Assembly (NCBI RefSeq): GCF_954871325.1
Contig: NC_088775.1
Coordinates: 73,633,561 to 73,697,560 of the forward strand
DNA from: Gordionus sp. m RMFG-2023
Lineage: Eukaryota; Nematomorpha; Gordioida; Chordodea; Parachordodidae
Direction: 5' to 3'
DNA length: 64,000 nt
Positions within the stretch are counted from its first letter, which is position 1, and each line of letters opens with the position of its first letter. This document shows, one piece after another, positions 1 to 12,347 of this stretch. Position numbers and translations under genes: made by a program. A model generated the notes under the pieces. It ran no database searches. It was not told the origin of the DNA and worked only from the letters and a program-made list of their open reading frames with translations.

Positions 1-92
1 AATACACATTGACTTATTTTTCAATTATTATAAAAATAATATCTTACTCTGTATTAATGAAAACTAAAGATTATATACCATAAATTATTTAG

Positions 93-806
93 GAATGCAT
101 ATCCGAAGTTGTTATTAAGATTATAACAATGGCCCAGAAACTTAGACTGGCCATGATGGAGCCTATTTTGGAAATTTCAATATTTGGAGGTTTTAGTTGT
201 AATATTGATATGTTGAACAAATCTGATACAGATGTAAATAATGCTGATGATGAGAGAAAAACATTTTCTGCAGTTGAGAATAGCTTAGATGATGATCAAG
301 TCACTGTTGATATCAAAAAAAACTATGAATTGAATAATGAAACCTCATCTCTATTGCTGATCAATGAATCTGAAGCTCTAACCATGCGATTGCTACAAGA
401 ATTTTACACATCCAAAATTATTTTTGAGCTTTCTGTTTTGTGTGGTGGCAAGATTAACACAGAAATACTCCAACTACCTCATGTAGAAGATAGGAAGCCG
501 AAAAAGGTAAATGAAAGCTACAAAGTATTTTCTTCTGATAATAATATAGGCAATGATAATCTTTATCAACATATTAACCAAAAAATCAATAATAGTTGCG
601 ATAAAAAATATAGTAGGACCAATTCTTTATCAGCTATGATATCAAAATTCTATAATAACAAAATAAGTTTCAAGAGGGCCTCACTAGCGGAAAATTCTAT
701 GGTTAAAAATATCAAAAGTCGGTTCAGTAAATTAAGCCTGGGATATGATAAAGGTTTATTATCATTTTTTACTAATAACTTTAAAAATATTACTATATTT
801 TTATGA
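93..806 (+). CDS. Unrecognised protein, probable last exon
   Basis: An open frame runs from a splice-acceptor-like AG at 91-92 (after TAAATTATTT) to a TGA at 804-806. The frame is already open upstream of the first ATG (129), reading ECISEVVIKIITMAQKL, so I read this as a terminal exon whose earlier exons lie left of the window. If it is a first exon, the product starts at 129 with 225 residues. The protein has an acidic middle, then a basic serine-rich stretch (about residues 155-205) and a hydrophobic end. There is no signal peptide or membrane helix I would defend, and I recognise no family. Codon use is less AT-extreme than the flanking DNA, which supports real coding. A MITE begins 32 bases after the stop. 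Confidence 0.5.
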   Translation, partial: ECISEVVIKIITMAQKLRLAMMEPILEISIFGGFSCNIDMLNKSDTDVNNADDERKTFSAVENSLDDDQVTVDIKKNYELNNETSSLLLINESEALTMRLLQEFYTSKIIFELSVLCGGKINTEILQLPHVEDRKPKKVNESYKVFSSDNNIGNDNLYQHINQKINNSCDKKYSRTNSLSAMISKFYNNKISFKRASLAENSMVKNIKSRFSKLSLGYDKGLLSFFTNNFKNITIFL

Positions 807-837
807 AATAAGATTTCTTAAATTCCTGTTAGATAGG

Positions 838-1018
838 GTTGTTGAATTACCCGATTTGGGTCATATTTTAAAAACGTCCTTATGTAAATCCTAAGCTTTG
901 GTAGAGGTCCAAATATTTATACAATCAAAGACCAAAATTTTTAGAACATAATATTATTTTGGTCAAAATCTTAATCTGATTGTTTTAAATCAACTGAGAT
1001 CGGGCCGTTTAACAACAC
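838..1018. mobile_element. MITE family A copy (GTTGTTAAACGGC ends)
   Basis: A short element of about 180 bp begins GTTGTTGAATTACCCGAT and ends ATCGGGCCGTTTAACAACAC, so its ends are imperfect inverted repeats. The core (gaggtccaaa ... ttggtcaaaatctt) recurs at about 12.15, 30.15, 37.47 and 55.29 kb, with fragments at 6.1, 9.55 and 55.8 kb. No coding capacity, so non-autonomous. Target-site duplication not convincing here. Confidence 0.7.
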
Positions 1019-2229
1019 TACTATAGGAGAATAATTAAATGAAATTAAAATAAGAAAACAGCAATAATATACACTTGAGTCCATGTATAGTTGGGTAATT
1101 ACTATATTTTTAGCCGAAACTATCATTTTCACCTAGGAGTTTTTCTTAAAAATATAACAGCTCAAATTTGAAAGAAACTAATATAGATTAAAAAACCGAT
1201 TTTCTTCGGCACACGTATGTAGAACCGAATTAGAACACATTAAGCCAATACCCAACTATGAACCCATAAACTAGTCAGAGTCTGGCCCAACTCTGTGGGA
1301 CTTGGGTAAACTGGAAAATCCATTATGAATTGGAACTAGGTAAACCTAATTGTAAAATATTTAGCCCAGATTTTTTTAAACTTTATTTTTTATAAAAATA
1401 TAGTAGTTTCTAATTTTTTTGCAAATTGGACAATTTTATTTATTTTTATATCAGAATTTTCTTTATATTCTCAAAAATGTTGTCAGGAATATTTTCATTT
1501 TTCAAAATCAAACTTTGATTTTAACAAAACATGAAATACATTTATATTCAGTGGTGTAGGCAAGGGGAATAAGTCGAACCAAGACTGACCCTAAATATTG
1601 ATAAATTTACAAGATAATGCATTTAGTCACTTTTTGATCTTAAGCTTGGTCAAAATTTTATTATTAATAATTTTTTCCTTATACTCCACGAAACTATTAC
1701 GAAAAATTTCCTTAAAAAAATACTTTATATATTGATTTTTTAATTTAGTTTTATTGAAAACACGTAGATTATTAACATAATTATTTGAACAAATATCATA
1801 TAATTTTGATTATTTTGTTCGTTATCTTTGTTTGAAGATGAAAACGATTCTAGATAAGAGCTTGAACATCTAGAACCTAGCAATTTGTTATTTGCATAAG
1901 TTGATTTCCCCCATAAACAAAAAAGTGAATGATTTAAAAAACTTAAAATAATGAAAGATAAGGAATTAGATGAGCAAAATCTAAATAAATAACCAAATTG
2001 CACTAGTAATTACAACTTATTAGACAAAAGAATTTATTGATCCTAATCGTAATATTAAAAAATATTCTAAATATAAAACTAAACTAATACCTAAAATCTA
2101 CACATATTTAAAATTTTTTTTATTTCTTTATAATAAAAAAAATTAATTAGTTTGTAAAATTAAGAAATATCATATACTAAAAATAACAAGTAATGTATAT
2201 CGTCGACATTGGTATTAGAATTTAATTGC
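1019..2229. other. Non-coding AT-rich stretch
   Basis: No gene seen. Near 1549 the bases CAGTGGTGTAGGCAAGGGG resemble the CAGTGGCGTAGC hAT terminus found elsewhere in this window, but no partner end was located. The small minus-strand frame at 1740-2003 is low-complexity and not supported. Confidence 0.5.
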
Positions 2230-4030
2230 TTAAATAAAAAAATTAATTTTCCTGCCTTTTTTTGTTCATAACCTATTCTTAAGTTTCGAGTGAACAACTC
2301 CAAACGATGAGAATACTCTCGACTGAAGCAGATGATGAAAATGCAGTAAATAGTTGTTTTATTATTTTTAGAATATATACATTCTTCATCAAATTATCTT
2401 GGGCCCCCACCATTCAATTAGGTTACTTTATTTGCTATATTATCCGAAAACATAATTTTAGTAAATCCCTCTGTTCTTCTTTGAAACTTTACTAAGATAG
2501 ACAAAATGTCAGTGTCAAGCTTCCCGTATTCCATTTCATTGGTTGTTAAATTTGAATGATATTTTGGGTTTAAAAGGTAGGATAAGAAGTGTGCTGGAGT
2601 TAAAGCTTGATTGTATTGTTTAGCAAAGGATAAAAGTTAATTCCTACTCATTTTTTTTTAATTATCATATAAGGTGGTGAAAAACTTTTGCAAATTCTTC
2701 CAACAATATACTGTGTCTGAAATATCTGTTTATTTCTTTCTAAAATTTTTAAACATTTCGCAATTAGTTTAGGATTTCAAATATATTTTCAGCAGCTCTT
2801 TTGAGTATGATATTTTCAATCTTTTTTTCTATTGCAATGTTGATTTTATTTTGAGTGCTTTAACATATTTTAAATAATTGGCGCATTCAGTTATGTAGGC
2901 ATCTAAACTATCTACAACTGAGTTCCAACGAATATCTTGTGGAGTGACAAGAGATCACACTCTCTCTTGTTTAAGTTTGAAACTCTTGAAATACTTTGCC
3001 ACATTATTTGTTCCCGGATACTTTTATTTTCCAAATCTTTTGAGAGTAGATTCAAAAAATGAGCACTACACCCATAGGTTATTATATAATATTTTCATTA
3101 TTTCTTTTCAATTAACCCTCATTTTTGTCATATTAGCTGCATTGTCAGTGACAAAACTTGTAACAGAGATTATATTTATGCGTGCAATCATCAATAAGTT
3201 TTTGAGAATTCTAAATCCTTATTTGTCACTATTTAAAATTTTGATTTAAATCATTGATTTTTAAAAAAAATTCAAATTGATTTAAATTGGCCAACCCAAT
3301 TAGATATATATTCCCCCATATGCATATTGGACCATGTTTTAATTGATTTACATAATACGGGCCTTGGGGCTGGTATAATGGAATTTATATTACATTCCCA
3401 TCTTGCATTTGTCCGCCCATCATTAATGAGGATCAAATTTTTATTTAATCTTTCAATTACTATATTTTTAATACTTTCGTATCGTTTAACAAATTTTTAT
3501 TGAGTGAATATCTTGAAGGTAATATAAATGCATGTTTTAAAAATTCAAATAATTTCTTTTAATATACATATTAAGGTTATTGGCGGTTGTTTCAAATTCA
3601 AATCTAGTTTACCTTGATTTTTAGATGATACCCTATCAATAAAATGTTTGGTTCACAGTGTATATTAAGTGTTTCAGCTTAATATCTATATTAAAAATTG
3701 TTTTTGCTTTTTGACATCTATCACATGATTTTTTAAAATAAATGTGTCTTGTTATAATCATGGCCATCAATATCTATAATATCAAATATAACATGATGAT
3801 AAATACCTTTCAGAGAGTTTTAACTTAGTTTATTAATGCCTAAGTGGGTTTCAAAAGCCTTAGACCACAGGAATGGGATATATCTAATCCTTGGTGAATT
3901 ACAGATAAACTACACTTTGTTCCTTTTCTTCCATTATTACTAAAGCTAATAATTAAAAAGCAACTTATTTTTTATGATCTTTACTTCCATATTCTTTGCT
4001 TTTCTCTAAAGATTATCTTATTTAACCATT
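2230..4030 (-). pseudogene. hAT transposase relic with DUF659-like region
   Basis: Read on the minus strand, fragments of one hAT transposase follow in the right order. About 3.4-3.3 kb has a DUF659-type stretch (INDGRTNARWECNINSII, then PRPVLCKSIKTWSN). About 3.17-3.12 kb reads VTSFVTDNAANM. About 2.95-2.90 kb reads TPQDIRWNSVVDSLDAY, the usual RWxS motif. About 2.35-2.27 kb has the hATC dimerisation end, AFSSSASVERVFSSFG followed by VHSKL. A cysteine/histidine BED-like remnant may lie near 3.72 kb. The frame is broken by many stops and shifts, so it cannot encode transposase. Terminal repeats were not located, so the limits are approximate. Confidence 0.8.
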
Positions 4031-4200
4031 GAAGGATTTGCTTTACATCTAAAATTAGTTTTTTTGTATTGAAAATAAAAGTGCGGTGTTGAATTAAAAT
4101 TGGAGAGAACGATTGACTTTATTCGTAATTAATCTAAAGTTTAATATTAAGAAATTAAATTTATGAAGATTTAGTTTTAAATGTATAAATTAACTTTATA

Positions 4201-4630
4201 CATGACACTAAGCCCTCTAGTATTGACATGCAACAGAGCTACGTTAAGTTATCCAATCCACTAAACTGGATATTTAATAGAAAGGGAAGAAATGAGAAGC
4301 CCTTCACACATGTGGGCAAGCCACACGAATTTATACGCGTAATAGTCCTAAGACTATTACATAAACATCGACAGATTAATACAACCCACACCCATAATTT
4401 GCATATATATTTTATTATTACTTTTTTAAGGCAAGGGGAAGGACCGATCATCATATAATTAATTATCAACTGTGTTTTTAATTTATTCCTTATTTTTAAG
4501 CACAAATCAGATTTTTATAAATCTTATCTTATGGATCTTCCATACCAGATCTGCAGCCGTTATCATCAAGCAGATCAGGTTAATTTTTTCTGCTAAAACT
4601 AATTTAATATTCAGCTAGTAAACACTGCAA
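4201..4630. other. No supported gene
   Basis: Two open frames overlap on opposite strands here (4228-4458 + and 4239-4505 -). Neither has splice context, recognisable domains or preferential codon use, so I call neither. The base composition is slightly less AT-rich than the neighbours, which may mark a decayed gene fragment. Confidence 0.3.
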
Positions 4631-4695
4631 TAATGAGTTTGAACCTCCGACCTAATGTCAGGAAATCATACTCGGCAGCCCTGTAACTACGAAAT
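4630..4695 (-). repeat. tRNA-like fragment or tRNA-derived SINE
   Basis: On the minus strand GGAGGTTCAAACTC (core at 4635-4645) is a near-perfect RNA polymerase III B box. It is preceded by a tRNA-like stretch, GGGCTGCCGAGTATGATTTC. I cannot fold a proper acceptor stem or a seven-base anticodon loop, so this is a degenerate tRNA or SINE head rather than a functional tRNA. Confidence 0.35.
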
Positions 4696-5030
4696 TTATC
4701 TGATATACACATTGTAATAATTTTCCAAAAATTATAATGTAGCACTAGCTCATTATTTATTTAAAACGAGTGAAAAAAAATCTCATTTAATGTATGAATT
4801 ATGATTAAATTAATTGTACATAGGTTCAATAAATATCGATATGCTTCTTATAAATCTGATCTTTTTAAACTTGTTAATAATTTTATAATGAAGCCCTTAC
4901 TTTATTATCTCTCCTTTTTAGGCTAATTAGTAATTTATATTTTTATGGAAATTACGCTCAGATTTCAAAACCTATCAAGAAAGATAATGATTATCATATA
5001 TATTTTTTAATATATTACATCGACTATAAT

Positions 5031-5237
5031 TTATTTTAATTCATTTTTTTTGCCAATGATGTAAGGTAATTTTGCCGGAGCCAATAGACGTAGATCTTCC
5101 AGCATAATTAAGTTAGTCGGCCAATTTTTGTCATCCAAATTTGGGCACTCCAACAGGAGAATATTCCACGCTCCAAAAATTTCTGCGCTCGCATACGAAA
5201 TCGCATCTGCTTCATATTTCCCCGTTTCGAGATTCAT
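5031..5237 (-). CDS. Short unrecognised ORF, possible gene end
   Basis: The first ATG is at 5237 and the stop at 5031-5033, giving 68 residues; the frame extends a few codons further upstream to a TAA. The peptide (NLETGKYEADAISYAS at the start, LEDLRLLAPAKLPYI near the end) has ordinary amino-acid composition, mixed charge and little low complexity, unlike most chance frames in this AT-rich DNA. It could be the last exon of a minus-strand gene whose earlier exons lie to the right, or a small gene divergent from the orphan gene at 5703. No family recognised. Confidence 0.35.
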   Translation of the reverse strand: MNLETGKYEADAISYASAEIFGAWNILLLECPNLDDKNWPTNLIMLEDLRLLAPAKLPYIIGKKNELK

Positions 5238-5702
5238 TGTTCCCAAAGTAACCAGTGATAACGATTATGTTAATATAGGTAATTTGATTACTTTTTGAGA
5301 AATATATATTAAAATATTTAAACTTGAGATACAATATAAAATTCTGTCCGACCACAATTCGAGTATTTTTTTCGAGAATACGAGTCGGGCCGAAATTTTG
5401 GATTGTGGAAAAAGTTTATATCCATTTTCGAGAGAATAAGAATTATAATTTAAGAAAATAGGTGGGGTAAAAAATGATTTATTTTCAAGTTATTAATTAA
5501 AATCTAATTTGTTTATCTGACTAAATTCAATTTTTAACACTTACTTAATTGATCATATAATTACAATTAATTTTTGTAAAGACAATTTTATTCGATATTA
5601 TAAATAAGACAATATTCAAATTTTGATTTAATGTTGTTATTTTTATAATAATTGATCGTTACAAATGAATTATTTCCTATTGTAGACGAAGTAGAATACA
5701 AT

Positions 5703-6910
5703 ATGGCCATGATAGCTCCCAATTGGGTCGCCCGTTTCGCCCGTACTTGTATTCCCATGCTCATAGGTCCTACTAGTCAATCCTATAGCCAACCATCTTT
5801 TTATTCTTCTCAATCTTTTTATAACTCTTACGAATTTTCTCAACCTTTCATTGTTCCTACGTTCAAAATTCAAGATGTTTATGATAATTTTAATTACCAA
5901 CGCCGATATTCGGATCCCCTTGATACTTGTATTTCATCATCCTATCTTACGCTCTCTTTCGGTTCTACTAGACAGCTATTGAATGCCATATTTCTCAACA
6001 ACCATGAAAAGAAAAGGCCTGATTGGTAATTAAATTAATTAATTTTTTTTTAAAAAAAAATTCCGCTAGTAGGGTTGCAAAAATTGGGGTTATAGGAAGG
6101 CTCCACTCTTTTGGAAGATTTATTTGTAAGAACAAAGCCCGATTTGATTTGAATAATGGATTTTCAAATGAGTAGGGCCGTTTGGCATCACTCGGATTTT
6201 TTTTACAAACCTACCTATAAGCAAAATTACATTATTAAAATATTATCTCTATAATCACCCATTTTTTTAAATTTTACGTTAGGCAGAAGATCATCATATC
6301 AAATGATCTTCAAGAATCTGACAACTATCTTAAAACGCAATTAAACATAGAAATTGAAATTCAGGGCGCTTGCAAAAGACTTAACCAACTTCTCAACCTA
6401 ACAACTTCTAAAAATAATTTTAATTTGAATGAAAATTCCCCATATAACTTACTTCTCGAAGCTTATATATATCCTGATTCAGATCTCGCTTTCGATAAAG
6501 AATTTACCCAAAACAATTATTTGCCAAAGAATTTTTCAAATAAAATGGAAACATTCCCAGGTGAGTTCCAAACCGAAGGTAAAAATGAAGCTGAAACCGA
6601 TAACGGAAAAATATTTTCGTGCGCTTTGGAGTTTGTAAGACGATCGGAGAACGGTTTATTAGGCCAAAGGCTTGGCCAGGAGATTGCCGCTGCACTTAAA
6701 TACCTCAAATTTGACCTAAGTTCCCCTGCTAGAAGTCCCATCAATCTCAAGAATATTGCGAATGGCCTCCAAAACACAGAAGATTCTTGCAATAATATAT
6801 CTGAGGAAGGGATACATATCAAAGATTATAAGCCTTATACTGTTTGTTACGATTTAGACGCACTCGGTCGGTGGAATATTGTTATAGATCCGTGCATTAC
6901 CATTTTATAA
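5703..6910 (+). CDS. Unrecognised two-exon gene, about 316 residues
   Basis: Exon 1 is 5703-6025 and exon 2 is 6283-6910. The donor TTG|GTAATT at 6026 and acceptor GTTAG| at 6281-6282 join in phase 2 (TG+G) and give an uninterrupted frame, RPDWQKIIISNDLQ across the junction. The start is the first ATG of the open frame (5703). An alternative is an upstream exon joined at the acceptor TTTCCTATTGTAG ending at 5685, since the frame stays open to there. The N-terminal third is rich in Tyr, Ser and Phe (SYSQPSFYSSQSFYNSYEF). The middle is helical and charged. The C-terminus ends in a compact segment with CYDLDALGRWNIVIDP. No signal peptide or membrane helix is clear. I recognise no family. The intron carries a MITE A fragment. 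Confidence 0.65.
6075..6200. repeat. MITE A-like fragment inside an intron
   Basis: The pieces AAAGCCCGATTTGATTTG and GGGCCGTTTGGCATCACTC match the inner and terminal parts of MITE family A. The copy is degraded and lies within the 257-bp intron of the two-exon gene. Confidence 0.45.
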
Positions 6911-7328
6911 ATAATTTTATACATATATAACTTGTTTTGATGTTAATTTTACCAAAGACTATGTAATATATCTTTATAATTTTTAACCATCACTTATATT
7001 TTAAATCTACCTCAAAAATCTATCATTTAATTATAGAATTTTTTTTATCTCGATGATCCATGTTAATGGAATATATAAATATATTTAATATAGAAAACGT
7101 TCAATATACTTTCATACTCCGAGGACAATTATACCTTTTTATGTAAATTATATTTATTTAGTATAATTATTATTCTATAAATTTGTGCAATTTTTTAACG
7201 TAAATTAATAATTCGCCGGAACAACTAATAAATTCTTAAAATGCAATGCAATTTATCTCACTCAGGTTTATATATGATATATTGAAATTAGAATTTTTAG
7301 CTCTATCATTATATATGTTTTATAGTAT
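6911..7328. other. Non-coding 3' flank
   Basis: AT-rich, no coding frame or repeat recognised. It presumably holds the 3' end of the preceding gene. Confidence 0.4.
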
Positions 7329-7682
7329 ATATGTTAGCAGCAATGTGTTGTTTTTTTAACTATCCTTTTTTGAGCCCGTTTTTTTAACTTAAAAATCTGA
7401 TTTACCGGAAATGTATTCCATCATGTTTGGAATAGCTACCATATGAATTTCAGGCAATTTTGACATGAATTTTGAACATATAATTTATATTAGTTTTTCC
7501 ATAGATATTCTTTATAAATTATAAATGACTCGAAGGTTAACGGCAAAATTGTTTATATAATTTATAAGATAGGTATTCTAAACATGCTATAATACATTTC
7601 AAATCAGATTTTTAAGTTCAAAAAGAACGCGCTCAAAAAAGGATTTAAAGTTAAGAAAAATAAAACATTGTCGCTAACATAT
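7329..7682. mobile_element. MITE family B copy 1, ~100-bp terminal inverted repeats
   Basis: The left end ATATGTTAGCAGCAATGT and the right end ATTGTCGCTAACATAT are mirror images. The inverted similarity continues inward for roughly 100 bp (TTTTTTGAGC, then AAAAATCTGATTT, then ATTCCATCATGTTTGGAATA). No coding capacity. The flanks allow a TA-type duplication, but the AT context makes this weak. A second copy lies at 55,941-56,290. Confidence 0.75.
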
Positions 7683-9845
7683 AATCGATTTTAACTTTTT
7701 TTAATCCTACACAAATTTTATTTTAAAGATGGAGAAATAAAAAAATTATATATTTCAAGAAAATTTCTGAGTCGAGGACCCTTACCGCATCAAATAATTG
7801 AATTTCCTGTTCCTTTATTATTAATTGTATTTAATATGTTTTTAATTTTATACGTTAATTTTTTATTCAATCTAAATTTTAAATCGTGAAATTATTATGT
7901 TGCAATATTTTTTACTTTGCTCAAATTGTCAATGTTAAAATATAACGTTTAAAATTTATTCATCATCATTATTGTATTTAATTTTAATATTAATAAAAAG
8001 AATATTATTTAGTTTAAATCCACAAATAATTAGCTTTGTAAAGTTAGATTTATCTATAAGTTTTTTTTATAGAGAATAAATTTTTTTTTGAATAATGAAA
8101 AAAATTTCTTATATTTTAATTATATGTTTGATATTTGTCAAATTCTCCTACCGATTATATTCCGATATTTAAATTATTATTTATTATATAAATTTTGAAA
8201 TTAAAGTCAGAAAAGTCAATTAATCATACTGATAACATTAAATTGTTTGATTTAAAAAACATATTGGCTACCTAAGGTCTTAAATGCCCTCACTCCCCTA
8301 AGCCAGTGGCCTATTATCTATAATTTTTTTTGCATTTACATAACCTTCCGCTAGTCAGGTGGCTAATAAGTCGAAAAACACTTCAATTTTATAACTTAAA
8401 TCAAACATAATGAATGTTACCATATGGAACCATTGGTTTTTTAGAAATCGTTTTAATAATTTTTTTGACATTTTGAAGCAGCTTGTATCTCAATATTATT
8501 GAAATATACATGCAATTTATCAATAATTTCTAACATATTTTCTAGTCACTTTACTGTAGTTACATTATAAACTTGTATTTGAAAAGTCTAAAGAAGGAGT
8601 ACCTTAAATAATCATGATCATAAGTCACCCGGTTCCTATGATTCCTGTGCGCCGCCATGCCACCGCCGACCCTCTATATAGATATTTCATGTTTATTGGT
8701 AAATATCTTTAAATAGAATAAATTTGTAGAAAAATATTTACAATATATAGTACTTTTACCAGTACCAATATCATTTATATTTCTTACACATTTAAATACA
8801 ATTTGAAACTTTACTCATATATAGGAGATCTTTTTAAGTTCTTAAACTTTTCAGTAGAGAGTGTCCGCTCAAAAACGCTCTACAATCAATTTAGGGCTAC
8901 ACTTTCGCAGCTAATTGAAAACCAATTGGTTCCTAATGATTCGAACAGTCAAAGTATTAAATGCTTAAACAAAATATGATACTGTACCATAAATTTCTAA
9001 TAATCGAATTCTAGGTATTTATCCTAATTTAATATTTTTACAAGCCTTCTGGATCATCGATTTCAACTATTTAAATATAACGATTTGTCGAATAAAAATC
9101 TAACCCCAAATCAATTTTATTTGAACAATTGGAAAATATTCAATATCAACAAAATAACACTGGATTAACAGTGACAAAAATTTATATCTTAATAAATTTT
9201 CCCAAAACATTCTGATTCTAATAATGAGATAATCTTTGACAAACAATAGTAAGAATGCTATATGCTTTTAGGACATCAAACAGAGTTGAAACTGACGTGC
9301 TGAAATTTTGGAAGCGTAGGACTAGAATTACAATTTGCAGTCATCAATCTATTGATATTACTTTATTTAATGAAAGAATCGTGCCAATATTATTAATAAT
9401 TCATTCTGATTATTATACACAGGGTATTTAACTCCAATGACTAACAGGACTTTACAATAATAAAGATTTTTACTATTTTTAAAACATGACTTTCATTCAA
9501 ACGGGAAAGAATTTTTTAAAAAAAGAAGAAAACAGTGCTATCTAAAACCTCGATTTAGGCTTATTTAAAAAAAGTATGACCTGAGCTCGAGATTTGGGTA
9601 AAAAATAGTTAAACATTTTTGCCATTTATATGCGAAATCTCGAGGCTTAGGAAATATTTTTTTGGCTAAGGACTTGAAAACCATTTTTTTAAAATACAGA
9701 AGTTAAGTTTAGACAACATTGCACTTAGTATGAATATAAATGAATTTAGTTAAATCGAAATGCAATGGGAAACATAAAAATAATTTTAAATATGAATTAC
9801 GGCCGGGAAATTAAAACGGATGGGCTGAAATCAAAAAAAAAATTA
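7683..9845. other. Gene-free stretch with repeat debris
   Basis: No coding frame. It contains a hAT-end-like CCAGTGGCCTATTATC near 8312, a GC-rich patch (TGCGCCGCCATGCCACCGCC) near 8650, a MITE A fragment at about 9540-9680 (CTCGAGATTTGGG ... ATCTCGAGGCTTAGG), and near 9,800 a GGCCGGGAAATTAAAACGG patch repeated at about 11,000. Confidence 0.45.
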
Positions 9846-10541
9846 GGGGAGACCGGGTTAAAGCGATTGATGTCATAACAATATGACGCGGATGAATTTT
9901 TAGCCATTATGCATAAGACCTTAAATTTGATGTGAAAATGTATTTTTAATCTAATTTTTTACGTGTGTTTATCTTTAGAAAAATATTCCTGATTTGAGAT
10001 ATTTTGCCAAAAAACTGTTTTTTGACAAAAAATTGTGAACATCTCTAATATATTTTGCTAAAATTTAAATATTTGTATACATGTTTCTTATAAATATAAA
10101 CTTTGACATCATATAAAAAGATACTTCTAAGCAAAAAGTAACATTAATATATAGTTTGTGTTATTTAGAATAAAACTTTAGGAATAGTCAGAATAATTCA
10201 AATGTACGATGTGCCTAAAATGTGCACATTCAAAATGGGCTATTTTTAATATAATTTTTATATTCCGGTATTGTATTGATTAGTTTATACTAAAAGTTAT
10301 GAATAGATGTCAAAATTGAACAATATAGTTATGTTCAATTTTATTTTAATTATTTTACCCTCATTGGATATAAGGTAAAATGACACACTTCGCATAATTA
10401 ATCAGCTCCAAAAATATTATAGGTAGAGATATTTTTATTTGTAGATGAGGCATTTGACCACATATAAATCTATAATTTGTTTTGTTTGTACGAAATTTTA
10501 TGGTAATGCGAAATACCAAATCTTTTACCCCGGCTTCCCCT
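9846..10541. mobile_element. Non-autonomous DNA transposon family C, copy 1
   Basis: It begins GGGGAGACCGGGTTAAAGCG and ends TTTTACCCCGGCTTCCCCT, forming terminal inverted repeats of about 25 bp. The inside is non-coding and contains short internal repeats of the end motif (CATATTTTGCCAAAAAA; GTAAAATG). The same arrangement is seen at 24,018-24,870, and partial copies lie near 30.4 and 49.7 kb. Superfamily not assigned. Confidence 0.7.
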
Positions 10542-12145
10542 CGAGCAAAATATATAACGGGCCTTGCAATTTGTGTGTAAAATTAGTCGAACCGGACAAT
10601 TTATAAATAAAATAAGAAGGGACTCTCATCTCTGATTTTTCGTAAAATTTCAAAAGGCCTTTAATATATTTTTATGAATTTCAAACTAATATTTTGAATA
10701 ATACTATTTAAAAATAAATCACAATATGCTTATTTTTTTGTATTTTTTAAGAGGTGTCTCAAACTGCATTAAATCTATAGGTAATTTAGTAAACTTCCAA
10801 AAAATTATTCAATTTATTTATATGACACAATTACACATGCACAATACAGATACTAACAGTTTTTGCAGAAAGAGATAGCCGCAGAGGAGAGATATAAGAA
10901 TAATTGACTTTGGAAAAAATTAGATATTGATATTAAAAATGTGATGGCTGAAAGGTTCGTACAAAAAAATTTTAATATGCAGATGCAAACTTTTTTTTAC
11001 AGGCCTGGCCGGGCAAATTAAAATAATTATAATGGATGGGGTGGACAAATTAAAAAAAACTATAAAGAGCTGGGCCTGGTGAATAAATTTTTAGGCCAGA
11101 TCGAACAACTTGTTCAAAATTTTTAAAGGGTCGAAGCGGGCCGTGATTTGCCGGCCTCTAATATAAATGGAAAATCACGTTGCTGACTGACTAATCAACG
11201 ATAGTTAAATTTATCATGATAAATATGGGTCAAATAAAATTGTTTAAAAATGCTAATGGCGTCTTCTACATCTCCCTAGCCGATGAAAGCTATAAAAATA
11301 ATTTATAGAAAGTCATATTCTAAAATAATATCGAATTATCGTTTTAATGTCAAAGGTTTTCATTGAAATTATGTATGTTATAATTATAATTTACTACACA
11401 TATGTAAATTCGGTCGAGGGAATTCCAAATAAAATAGGTAAATCCAAAAAATGCATAATACTGTTGAGTTATTTTATAATTCTAAAATTCTGTTAAGCCA
11501 AAGTTTTCTTTAGTGTAGTGGTAAGATATTTCTATGTTTTTTTACTTTCATGTCTGGCATAAAGTATACACAAGTAGCATGAATGTCTAGAAATGTTATT
11601 TTAGTTAGGGGAGGGGAATATTTATAGGAGTATTCATACATTTAGACAACATATTTCAATTAATGTATTATAATTATAATGATTTTAGAAAATTAATTCA
11701 TATAAGAAAAAAAAGGTAATGCAAAATAAAATCGTTGAAAATTTAGTTATTTTATTCCTTTATTAATTGAAGTTTTATCGTTTAGATATAAATATTTTTT
11801 TGCCGTTTAATTAAATTTTTCTATTTAGCTTTTATTATAATCGGTTTCATTTAGAATCAAAAAAGCTAAATATTGCATTGGTTTTGCTTTTAAAATATCG
11901 GTATTATAAACCAAGAATATTTTGATCAAATATCATCTTATGTAAGGATTATAAGGCTAAGGATCAATTTTAAAAGAGTATTATATTGGTCAGTATTTTT
12001 TTAGATTGATAATTCATTATTAAAACCATATCAATTGTTTATATGAATACATTGACCCCACATAATATACACTTATAATAAGAGTTAATTCCGTCAAATA
12101 TAGTTGACATCAATCATTATAATCCGAATAAACACATGAATTAAA
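10542..12145. other. Gene-free stretch with hAT-like ends
   Basis: A run at about 10,985-11,160 alternates GGCCTGGCCGGGCAAATT-type motifs and ends GCCGTGATTTGCCGGCCTCTA, resembling a TAGAGG-type hAT terminus. TAGTGTAGTGGTAAGA near 11,513 resembles a polymerase III A box, but no B box follows. No coding frame seen. Confidence 0.4.
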
Positions 12146-12347
12146 AGGCTAGTTCCGATTTTTAAAAACGGCACTCAATACTTCATCTGAAAAAATATTA
12201 CGCAAGCCTGAAGATTTTGTTCATAGAAGGAACCAAGGTTTAGGATATATATTATCGAAATCTAGAGGCTTAAGCAATATATTTCTAGCCAAAATATTGA
12301 GTTAGCCGTTTTGAAAAATCGGCTCAAAACGAGCCGTTTAACAACAC
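12146..12347. mobile_element. MITE family A copy with palindromic junction
   Basis: Carries the family core (GAAGATTTTGTTCATAG; GAGGCTTAAGCAATAT) and ends GAGCCGTTTAACAACAC. Directly after it, 12,362-12,381 is an exact reverse complement of 12,321-12,340 (20 bp arms, 21-base loop). It looks like two element ends abutting head to head. Confidence 0.65.

Noticed and set aside
4228-4505. Overlapping open frames on both strands
   Set aside because: Two frames cover the same bases with no domain, splice signal or composition favouring either.
6504-6822. Minus-strand open frames opposite the orphan gene's second exon
   Set aside because: Shadows of the plus-strand coding exon, which has a supported splice junction.
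11505-11590. A-box-like TAGTGTAGTGGTAAGA as a tRNA gene
   Set aside because: No B box or tRNA fold follows.
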